Assembly: GCA_041397365.1 (NCBI GenBank)
Contig: JAWKWT010000001.1
Location: 310,001 to 374,000 of the forward strand
Origin: P52-10 sp041397365
Lineage (GTDB): Bacteria > Pseudomonadota > Alphaproteobacteria > Rhizobiales > Xanthobacteraceae
Direction of reading: 5' to 3'
Length of the DNA: 64,000 bases
A program made the translations under genes and the position numbers. Below are positions 53,953 to 60,735 of the stretch, one piece after another. Below the pieces are notes generated by a model. It searched no databases. It worked only from the letters and a program-made list of their open reading frames with translations, and had not been told where the DNA came from. Every line of letters starts with the position of its first letter. Positions within the stretch are counted from its first letter, which is position 1.

Positions 53953-54627
53953 ATGCCGATCAACGCCCCCTATCGCGGGCCGGCGGACCTGCCGGAAGTA
54001 ATTCCGGTATTTCCGCTGACCGGCGCGCTCCTGCTGCCGCGCGGGCAGATGCCGCTCAACATTTTCGAGCCGCGCTATCTGGCGATGATCGATGATGCGC
54101 TGCGGAGCGGGCATCGCCTGATCGGCATGATCCAGCCGGACGCGGCGCATTCCACCAATGCCGAGCGGCCGGCGCTGTTTCACATCGGCTGCGTCGGCCG
54201 CATCACTCAGTTCGGCGAGAGCGGCGACGGACGCTATCTGCTCGAACTCACCGGCGTGTCGCGCTTCTCGGTCGTCGAGGAGCTTCCTGTGACGACGCCG
54301 TACCGGCAGTGCCGCGTCGATTTCTTTTCCTTCGTTGACGATTTTACGGCGCGCAAGGGCGAGGATCAGGTCAACCGCGCCGAGGTGCTGCGCGTGCTGT
54401 CCGACTTCCTGAAGGCCAACAATCTGAAGGTGGACTGGGACGGCATCGAGCGCGCGCCGAACGAGGCGCTGGTGAATGCGCTGGCGATGATGTCGCCCTA
54501 TGGTGCTGCGGAAAAGCAGGCGCTGCTGGAGGCGGCCGACCTGAAAACACGCGCGGAAATCCTGATCGCCGTCACCGAAATGGAGCTGGCGAAAAAGAAG
54601 ACGTCCGGCGAGCCGCCCTTGCAATAA
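53953..54627 (+). CDS. LON peptidase N-terminal (PUA-like) domain protein
   Basis: 224 residues from the ATG at 53953, which gives the usual start PINAPYRGPADLPEVIPVFP; a GTG 21 bases earlier is less likely. One Lon substrate-binding-type domain: VIPVFPLTGALLLPRGQMPLNIFEPRYLAMIDDALRS, HIGCVGRITQFGESGDGRYLLELTGVSRF, then a helical tail. There is no AAA or protease domain. Stand-alone proteins of this sort are common in alphaproteobacteria, usually beside a thioredoxin-TPR gene and a Trm112-like gene as here; the function is unproven but may be client recognition. Confidence 0.9.
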   Translation: MPINAPYRGPADLPEVIPVFPLTGALLLPRGQMPLNIFEPRYLAMIDDALRSGHRLIGMIQPDAAHSTNAERPALFHIGCVGRITQFGESGDGRYLLELTGVSRFSVVEELPVTTPYRQCRVDFFSFVDDFTARKGEDQVNRAEVLRVLSDFLKANNLKVDWDGIERAPNEALVNALAMMSPYGAAEKQALLEAADLKTRAEILIAVTEMELAKKKTSGEPPLQ

Positions 54628-54628
54628 A

Positions 54629-54684
54629 GCATGATCCCGAAAAGCGGGACCCGGTTTTCGGAACAGATCATGCTCAAACAAAAG
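54629..54684. repeat. Dispersed nested palindrome, full copy 1 (plus a 12-base echo at 54729)
   Basis: Outer arms GCATGATC and GATCATGC enclose inner arms CCGAAAA and TTTTCGG, making a nested hairpin, followed by TCAAACAAAAG. Related copies are at 59325 and 63231, and truncated ones at 34695 and 54729 (GCATGATCCCGA). It lies between the Lon-N and Trm112-like genes; an ATG inside it should not be taken as a start. Confidence 0.85.
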
Positions 54685-54762
54685 ATACGCGACGAGTCCG
54701 ATTCAACGCGGTTGAAACAGACTCTCGAGCATGATCCCGAACGCAGGACACAAGCACGCACC

Positions 54763-54948
54763 ATGAGCAACGCCGCAGATACCGTCGATCCGAAACTTCT
54801 CGAATTCCTGGTCTGCCCGCTCACCAAGGGGCCGCTGACCTATGACAGCGCGACGCAGGAATTGATCTCGCGATCCGCAAAACTCGCTTATCCGATCCGC
54901 GACGGCATTCCGATCATGCTGCCGGAAGAAGCGCGCAAGATCGATTGA
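54763..54948 (+). CDS. Trm112-like zinc-ribbon-related protein
   Basis: 61 residues from the ATG at 54763; an open frame going back to 54631 only runs through a repeat element. LLEFLVCPLTKGPLTYD, ELISRSAKLAYPIRDGIPIMLPEEAR is the standard Trm112/YcaR order. The usual paired Cys of the zinc site are reduced here to one (VCPL), as in many alphaproteobacterial members. Trm112 proteins activate methyltransferases; the bacterial partner is not known. Confidence 0.88.
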   Translation: MSNAADTVDPKLLEFLVCPLTKGPLTYDSATQELISRSAKLAYPIRDGIPIMLPEEARKID

Positions 54949-54974
54949 TCGATCCTGCGCCGGATCGAACGACC

Positions 54975-56219
54975 CTATAACGACTCGCCGCGCAGCAGGC
55001 GCGGCACCTCGCCGCCGAGGCCGGCCGCCTGCTTGATCAGCGCCGTTTTGAGCGGCGGCATGCGATCGACCAGCCCGAGGCCGATGTCGCGCACCGTGCG
55101 CAGCAGCGACGAGCGGTTGGAGAACAATACGTTGAGCCCGTTGGTGGCGACACCCATCGCCACCGTGTCGAATCTCCGCCAGCGCTGGTAGCGCTCCAGC
55201 ACATCGGCGCGGCCCGGATCGAGGCCGAGGCGCGCCGCATCGACGACGACTTCGGCAAGCGCCGCGACATCCTTCAGGCCGAGATTGAGCCCCTGCCCGG
55301 CGATCGGGTGGATCACATGCGCCGCATCGCCGATCAGCGCCAGACGGTCGGCGATGAACGAGCGCGCGACGGAATAGCCGAGCGGAAACGCGCGCGGCTT
55401 GCCTTGCGCTTTCAACTCGCCGAGATGCAGGCCGAAGCGCCGCTCCAGCTCCTGATGGAATTCGGCCTCGGGCAGATCGACGATGCGCGCGGCGTCGCTG
55501 CGCGTCTCGGTCCAGACCAGCGACGCTCTGCTTCCGGTCAGCGGCAGGATGGCGAACGGCCCCGCGGGCAAAAAATGCTCCTCGGCGCGGCCGCCATGAT
55601 CGCGCTCATGCGCGACGGTGACGACGATGCCGGACTGATCGTATTCCCAGCCATGGGTCGTGATTCCGGCGCGCGCGCGCAGAGCCGAGCGGCCGCCATC
55701 GGCCGCCACCAGCAAGCACGCGCCCTGCGTACCGCCGTCGCCGAATGCGACCTCCATGACCTCGCCGCGATTGTCGAAGCCTGTCACCGCGCAGGGCCGC
55801 GGCGTCACGCCCTCAGTTGTGCAGGCATCGATGAGCGCATCGATCAGGAAGCGGTTCTCGACCATATGCGCGAAAGGCGGGGTTTCCGCCTCCCCGTCCG
55901 CGGCCTCCGGCGGCTTGCCGAAGGTCAGAAACACCGGCCGCATGGCGTCGCCGAGCTGGCTGTCGGTGACGATCATGTCGGTGATCGGTTGCGCCTCGGC
56001 CGCCACCTGCGGCCAGACGCCGAGCGCCTCGAACAGATTCCGGCCCGCGGCGATGATCGCCGAGGCGCGCGGATCGCGGCTTGGCCGCACGGCGAGCGCC
56101 GGATCGGCGACGACGATCTCGAACGCCTCGCCGAGCCCCCGCCGCAAGGCGAGCGCCAGCGCCAGCCCGGCGAAGCCGCCGCCTCCGATCACGATGCGTC
56201 TCTGATCCACCATCGACAA
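54975..56219 (-). CDS. UbiH/UbiF/Coq6-family FAD hydroxylase (ubiquinone synthesis)
   Basis: 414 residues. The FAD Rossmann start RIVIGGGGFAGLALALALRR (GXGXXG-type), the internal DG motif VAADGGRSALRARAGI, and the second FAD motif LALIGDAAHVIHPIAGQGLNLGLKDVAALAEV are all present. GDAAHxxxPxxGQGxNxGxxD is diagnostic of aromatic-ring flavoprotein hydroxylases, and the overall sequence follows the UbiH/COQ6 group that hydroxylates the ubiquinone ring; which carbon cannot be told. It is divergent from tesB and convergent with the Trm112-like gene. Confidence 0.9.
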   Translation of the reverse strand: MSMVDQRRIVIGGGGFAGLALALALRRGLGEAFEIVVADPALAVRPSRDPRASAIIAAGRNLFEALGVWPQVAAEAQPITDMIVTDSQLGDAMRPVFLTFGKPPEAADGEAETPPFAHMVENRFLIDALIDACTTEGVTPRPCAVTGFDNRGEVMEVAFGDGGTQGACLLVAADGGRSALRARAGITTHGWEYDQSGIVVTVAHERDHGGRAEEHFLPAGPFAILPLTGSRASLVWTETRSDAARIVDLPEAEFHQELERRFGLHLGELKAQGKPRAFPLGYSVARSFIADRLALIGDAAHVIHPIAGQGLNLGLKDVAALAEVVVDAARLGLDPGRADVLERYQRWRRFDTVAMGVATNGLNVLFSNRSSLLRTVRDIGLGLVDRMPPLKTALIKQAAGLGGEVPRLLRGESL

Positions 56220-56367
56220 AACCCGTGTGAACTCCCCGCCTACCCTACACGAATATCGTGCATTCAGAATGATTTATGCAGTGGCGCGACCACCGCCAAC
56301 CCTTGGCGGCCTTGCCTTGAGCGCGTTGCCGCGCGACATAGAGCCCCGTTTGTTGCAAGGTAAGCTC

Positions 56368-57267
56368 ATGTCCGAACCGATCGACCTGCTCAAATTGCTG
56401 GACCTCGAGCCGATCGAGGTGAACCTGTTCCGCGGCGTCAGCCCGAAAAGCCGATGGCCGCGCGTGTTCGGCGGACAGGTGATCGGCCAGGCGATGGTCG
56501 CCGCCTGCCGGACGGTGGAGAACCGCCTGCCGCATTCGCTGCACGCCTATTTCATCCTGCCGGGCGATCCGACCGTGCCGATCGTCTATGAAGTCGGGCG
56601 GCTGCGCGACGGCCGCAGTTTCACGACGCGGCGGGTGACGGCGATCCAGCACGGGCAGGCGATCTTCTCGATGATCGTTTCCTTCGCGGTGGAGGAGCGC
56701 GACAGCTTCACCCATCAGGCGACGATGCCGGAAGTGCCGCCGCCGGAAGATTTTTCGCCCGAAAAGATGGCCGGGCATCCGCTGCTGGAGAACGCGCCGA
56801 GATTCGTGAAGCGTTTTTTCGAGAGCGACAAACCGTTTCGCCGCCGCCCGGTCGAAATGCGCCCGGTGGAGTTCGAGCGCTATCTCGGCACCAAGGCCCC
56901 CGGCGGCCGCATCCATTTCTGGATTCGCGTCAATGCGGAACTGCCGGACGACCCGGCGATCCACCAATGCGCGCTGGCCTATGCCTCCGACATGGCGCTG
57001 CTGGATTCGGTCGCGGCGCGGCACGGCCGGGCGCTGTTTGAAGAGAACATCATGGCGGCGAGCCTCGACCATGCGATGTGGTTCCACCGCCCGTTCCGCG
57101 CCGACGAATGGATGCTTTATTCGCAGGACAGCCCGAACGCCAATGGCGGCCGCGGCCTCGCCCGCGGCATGATCTTCACCCGCGACGGCCGCCATATCGC
57201 GACCGTGGCGCAGGAGGGCCTGGTGCGTGTGCGCGAACGCCCCGCCAGCTCGCTCCGAAACGCCTGA
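56368..57267 (+). CDS. tesB: Acyl-CoA thioesterase II
   Basis: 299 residues from the ATG at 56368 (AAGG upstream); the longer frame from 56227 adds no conserved residues. Double hotdog: LLDLEPIEVNLFRGVSPKSRWPRVFGGQVIGQAMVAACRTV and SLHAYFILPGDPTVPIVYEVGRLRDGRSFTTRRV form the first hotdog. The second contains ALAYASDMALLDSVAARHG, with the catalytic Asp in SDM, ASLDHAMWFHRPFRADEWMLYSQ and a late Gln region. It hydrolyses medium/long acyl-CoA in the cytoplasm. Confidence 0.94.
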   Translation: MSEPIDLLKLLDLEPIEVNLFRGVSPKSRWPRVFGGQVIGQAMVAACRTVENRLPHSLHAYFILPGDPTVPIVYEVGRLRDGRSFTTRRVTAIQHGQAIFSMIVSFAVEERDSFTHQATMPEVPPPEDFSPEKMAGHPLLENAPRFVKRFFESDKPFRRRPVEMRPVEFERYLGTKAPGGRIHFWIRVNAELPDDPAIHQCALAYASDMALLDSVAARHGRALFEENIMAASLDHAMWFHRPFRADEWMLYSQDSPNANGGRGLARGMIFTRDGRHIATVAQEGLVRVRERPASSLRNA

Positions 57268-57428
57268 TTGCTCGCCCAGTAGGCACAATTGCGTCGAAGG
57301 CGTGACGCGCACGCGAATTGGGCCGCGCTGCCTAAAAAATAGGCTCACAAAGATTGCCGTTTCTCGCGTTATGCGCCTGTAAGGCGAATAGACAAGTCTT
57401 CTCAGTGCCTTAGGTGCCGCTTCCAGAA

Positions 57429-57445
57429 CTGGCACGCCATTTGAT
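57429..57445 (+). promoter_or_regulatory. Probable sigma-54 promoter of glnK-amtB
   Basis: CTGGCACG-N4-TTGAT matches the sigma-54 consensus TTGGCACG-N4-TTGCT with the invariant GG of -24 intact but A in place of the -12 C. It lies about 96 bases before the glnK start, in a 273-base gap, and glnK-amtB is a classic NtrC/sigma-54 target. No clear NtrC sites were found. Confidence 0.6.
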
Positions 57446-57540
57446 TCTCTCTCTACGGCTGCGCCCGCGAAATGTCCTTCGCGAGGTCATCGCAGCCGGA
57501 AGTCCGGTCGCGTGTGGTCCGGATCAGCGGGGAAGAATTC

Positions 57541-57879
57541 ATGAAAATCATTATGGCGATCATCAAGCCATTCAAGCTGGAAGAGGTCCGCGACGCGCTG
57601 ACGGGAATCGGCGTGCATGGCCTGACCGTCACGGAAGTCAAAGGGTACGGCCGCCAGAAGGGCCATACCGAGATCTATCGCGGTGCCGAATACGCCGTCA
57701 GCTTCCTGCCAAAGATCAAGCTGGAGGTCGCGGTCTCCGCCGATCAGGTCGACAAGACCATCGAGGCCATCATCCAGGCCGCCAAGACCGGCCAGATCGG
57801 CGACGGAAAAATCTTCGTGACCGCGCTCGAACAGGCCGTCCGCATCCGCACCGGCGAAGCCGGCGGCGACGCGCTGTGA
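57541..57879 (+). CDS. glnK: Nitrogen regulatory PII protein GlnK
   Basis: 112 residues, standard PII length. KIIMAIIKPFKLEEVRDAL starts the fold; the T-loop KGYGRQKGHTEIYRGAEYAVSFLPK carries the uridylylation site Tyr51, and the C-loop is QIGDGKIFVTALEQAVRIRTGE. It reports 2-oxoglutarate, ATP/ADP and glutamine status and blocks AmtB when not uridylylated. It is followed 38 bases later by amtB and preceded by a sigma-54-like promoter, so nitrogen-limited expression through NtrC is expected. The pairing with amtB marks it as GlnK rather than GlnB. Confidence 0.96.
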   Translation: MKIIMAIIKPFKLEEVRDALTGIGVHGLTVTEVKGYGRQKGHTEIYRGAEYAVSFLPKIKLEVAVSADQVDKTIEAIIQAAKTGQIGDGKIFVTALEQAVRIRTGEAGGDAL

Positions 57880-57917
57880 TCCCGCGACCATCCCTTTCCA
57901 ATCAGGAGTCCAGACCC

Positions 57918-59228
57918 ATGAGTTTCAAGCGTCCCATCCGCGCGGGATTGATCGCCCTCGCAACCGCCCTGCCGCTCGGCGGGGCTCTCGCCCAGGCGCC
58001 CGCCGCAGCCGCGGCCGCCGACAAGGCCGACACCGCGTGGATGATGGTTTCGACCGTCCTCGTGCTGCTGATGATCGTGCCGGGCCTGGCCCTGTTCTAT
58101 GGCGGCCTTGTCCGCTCCAAGAACATGCTGTCGGTGCTGACGCAGGTGCTGGCGGTGGCCTGCGCCTCGATGATCCTGTGGGTCGTGATCGGCTACAGCC
58201 TCGCCTTCACCGGCGGCTCCGCCTTCATCGGCGGCTTCGACAAGGCGTTCCTGGCGGGCGTGACAAAGGCCACCGTCAATGACGGCGGCACGATCCCCGA
58301 ATATGTGTTCTTCGCCTTCCAGATGACGTTCGCGGCGATCACGCCGGCGCTGATCGTCGGCGCTTTCGCCGAACGCACCAAGTTTTCGGCGGTGATGCTG
58401 TTCAGCGTGCTGTGGGTGATCTTCGTCTACTACCCGATGGCGCACATGGTCTGGCAGTCCGACGGCTATCTGTTCAAGCTCGGCGCGCTCGACTTCGCCG
58501 GCGGAACGGTGGTGCACATCAATGCCGGCGTCGCCGGTCTCGTCGGCGCGATCATGATCGGCAAGCGCATCGGCTATGGCCGCGAGCTGATGGCCCCGCA
58601 CGCGCTGACCATGACGATGATCGGCGGTTCGCTGCTGTGGATCGGCTGGTTCGGCTTCAACGCCGGCTCGGCGCTCGCGGCCAATGACGTCGCGGCGCTG
58701 GCGCTGGTCAACACGCTGCTGGCGACGGCGGCGGCGGCGCTCGGCTGGATGCTGATCGAGTGGATGACCAAGGGCAAGCCCTCGCTGCTCGGCACGGTGT
58801 CCGGCGTGATCGCCGGCCTCGTCGCGATCACGCCCGCGGCGGGCCTTGTCGGCCCGATCGGCGGCATCGTGCTCGGCGCGGTCGGCGGCATCGTCTCCTT
58901 CATCTTCTGCACGGCGGTGAAGAATGCGATCGGCTACGACGATACGGCGGACGTGTTCGGCGTCCACGGCGTCGCCGGCATCATCGGCTCGATCGGAACC
59001 GGCATCTTCGTCTCGACCTCGCTCGGCGGCGTCGGCGTCGACGACTACGACATGGCGACCCAGCTCTGGAAGCAGACGGTGGCTGTGCTGATCGCGATCG
59101 CCTGGTGCGGCATCGGTTCGGCGATCCTCTACAAGATCGTCGACCTGATCGTCGGCCTGCGGGTCTCGCCCGAGAAGGAGCGCGAAGGCCTCGACCTCAC
59201 CGAACATGGCGAGCGCGCCTACAACTAG
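57918..59228 (+). CDS. amtB: Ammonium transporter AmtB
   Basis: 436 residues from the ATG at 57918 (AGGAG 9 bases upstream). A cleaved signal peptide (about 1-24) is followed by eleven membrane helices. TAWMMVSTVLVLLMIVPGLALFYGGLVRSKN is the first helix region; DFAGGTVVHINAGVAGLVGAI carries the first pore His and LMAPHALTMTMIGGSLLWIGWFGFNAGS its surroundings; DVFGVHGVAGIIGSIGTGIF carries the second pore His. It conducts ammonia/ammonium across the inner membrane under GlnK control. A terminator follows 55 bases after the stop. Confidence 0.96.
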   Translation: MSFKRPIRAGLIALATALPLGGALAQAPAAAAAADKADTAWMMVSTVLVLLMIVPGLALFYGGLVRSKNMLSVLTQVLAVACASMILWVVIGYSLAFTGGSAFIGGFDKAFLAGVTKATVNDGGTIPEYVFFAFQMTFAAITPALIVGAFAERTKFSAVMLFSVLWVIFVYYPMAHMVWQSDGYLFKLGALDFAGGTVVHINAGVAGLVGAIMIGKRIGYGRELMAPHALTMTMIGGSLLWIGWFGFNAGSALAANDVAALALVNTLLATAAAALGWMLIEWMTKGKPSLLGTVSGVIAGLVAITPAAGLVGPIGGIVLGAVGGIVSFIFCTAVKNAIGYDDTADVFGVHGVAGIIGSIGTGIFVSTSLGGVGVDDYDMATQLWKQTVAVLIAIAWCGIGSAILYKIVDLIVGLRVSPEKEREGLDLTEHGERAYN

Positions 59229-59282
59229 CACCGTCGCGGGAACGACGGGCGGGGCGCAGACCCGGCAATGTCCCGCCCGTCC

Positions 59283-59321
59283 GAGGGGTCCCGGCGCAAG
59301 CCGGGGCCCCTCAATTTTTTT
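59283..59321 (+). terminator. Rho-independent terminator of glnK-amtB
   Basis: GAGGGG-TCCCGGC and GCCGGGG-CCCCTC form a long stem with a GCAA loop, followed by AATTTTTTT. It ends the nitrogen operon; the repeat element at 59325 adjoins it. Confidence 0.85.
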
Positions 59322-59324
59322 GAA

Positions 59325-59378
59325 GCATGATCCCGAAAAGCGGGAACCAGCTCTCGGAAAAGATCATGCGCAAACAAG
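59325..59378. repeat. Dispersed nested palindrome, full copy 2
   Basis: Same design as the element at 54629: GCATGATC and GATCATGC outer arms with CCGAAAA / TCTCGG inner arms, then GCAAACAAGAA. The inner right arm is slightly degenerate. It lies between the amtB terminator and the aminotransferase promoter region. Confidence 0.85.
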
Positions 59379-59492
59379 AACGACGAAATCGGCCGCCGGG
59401 GCGGATGGTTAATCGGGTCTTTACCTCGTCCTACCTATGGTAAACGGACGATCCCGCGACGCGCTTTGCGTCGGGCGATGTCCGGTGTCTGC

Positions 59493-60707
59493 ATGTCGAT
59501 GAATGTCTCTTCCTCCCCGTCCGCCTCCGGCCCGAAAGAGGCCGATCGTTCCCCGTTCGCGCGTCTGGCCGATCTTCTGGCCGGGCACGAACCCGGAAAG
59601 CCGCTGATCAGCCTGTCGCTCGGGGAACCGCAGCATCCGGTGCCCGATTTCGTGCAGCCGGTGCTGGCCAAATACACCGCCGATTTCGGCCGCTACCCGA
59701 TCGCCAAGGGCATCGAGCCGTTCCGCAAGGCCGCCGCCAACTGGCTCGACCGCCGCTTCACCCTGCCGCGCCCGCTCGACCCGGAATCCGAAATCCTGGT
59801 GCTGAACGGCAGCCGCGAGGGCCTGTTCTTCGCCGCCATCGCCGCCGCCCGCTATGTCGGCCCCCGCGCCGGCAAGGGCGCGATCCTGATGCCGAATCCG
59901 TTCTATCCGGTCTATGGCGCGGGCGCGGTCACCGCCGGCTGCGAGACGGTGGTGCTGCCGGCCGTCCACGCCAACGGATTTCTCCCCGACCTCGATGCCA
60001 TTCCCGAAAGCGTGCTGGCGCGCACCGTGGCGTTCTACATGGCCTCGCCCGCCAACCCGCAGGGCACGATCGCGGATGCGGCCTATTTCGCCAAGCTGAA
60101 GACGCTGGCCGACCGCTACGGCTTTCTGGTGTTCAGCGACGAATGCTACTCCGAAATCTACACCGGCGATGTGGCGCCCGGCAGTGTGCTGGAATCGGCC
60201 GGTCCAGACTATCGCAACGTCGTCGCGTTCCAGTCGCTGTCGAAGCGCTCGAACCTGCCCGGCATGCGCGTCGGCTTCGTCGCCGGCGATGCCAAGTTCC
60301 TCACATCCTTCCACGAGCTGCGCAACGTGGCCGCGCCTCAGGTGCCGGTGCCGTTGCAGCAGGTGGGCGTCGCCGCCTATGGCGACGAGGATCACGTCAA
60401 CGAGAACCGCAGGCTCTACAGGATCAAGTTCGATCTCGCCGACCAGATTCTCGGCAACCGCTACGGCTACAAGCGGCCCGGCGGCGGCTTCTGCGTCTGG
60501 CTCGACGTGTCGGCGCATGGCGGCGACGAAGCGGTCGCGCTGCGCCTGTTCAAGGAGGGCGGCGTGCGCGTGATTCCCGGCAGCTATCTTGCGCGACAAC
60601 AGCCGGACGGAAGCAATCCCGGACAGGGATATATCCGCCTCGCTCTGGTGCAGGACAGCGAGACGACCGCCGAGGCGCTTCACCGGCTCGTGCAGGTGCT
60701 CGGCTGA
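59493..60707 (+). CDS. Class I/II PLP aminotransferase, DapC-like (succinyldiaminopimelate transaminase)
   Basis: 404 residues; ATGs at 59478, 59493 and 59499 are all possible. Fold-type I aminotransferase motifs: SLSLGEPQHPVPDFV, NGSREGLFFAAIAAARYV, MASPANPQGTIAD with the Asn near the cofactor, VFSDECYSEIY with the Asp that binds the pyridine nitrogen, and the Schiff-base Lys in FQSLSKRSNLPGMRVGF. The SKRSNLPGMR stretch is typical of succinyldiaminopimelate transaminases of lysine and peptidoglycan synthesis, so that is the best call. It is followed by ftsK after 28 bases, and a near-CtrA site lies about 75 bases upstream. Confidence 0.8.
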   Translation: MSMNVSSSPSASGPKEADRSPFARLADLLAGHEPGKPLISLSLGEPQHPVPDFVQPVLAKYTADFGRYPIAKGIEPFRKAAANWLDRRFTLPRPLDPESEILVLNGSREGLFFAAIAAARYVGPRAGKGAILMPNPFYPVYGAGAVTAGCETVVLPAVHANGFLPDLDAIPESVLARTVAFYMASPANPQGTIADAAYFAKLKTLADRYGFLVFSDECYSEIYTGDVAPGSVLESAGPDYRNVVAFQSLSKRSNLPGMRVGFVAGDAKFLTSFHELRNVAAPQVPVPLQQVGVAAYGDEDHVNENRRLYRIKFDLADQILGNRYGYKRPGGGFCVWLDVSAHGGDEAVALRLFKEGGVRVIPGSYLARQQPDGSNPGQGYIRLALVQDSETTAEALHRLVQVLG

Positions 60708-60735
60708 TGACGACACTCGAACAAGGGGGTTAGGC

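Noticed and set aside
54631..54762. N-terminal extension of the Trm112-like protein
   Set aside because: It translates a palindromic repeat and a second repeat fragment; the family start is the ATG at 54763.
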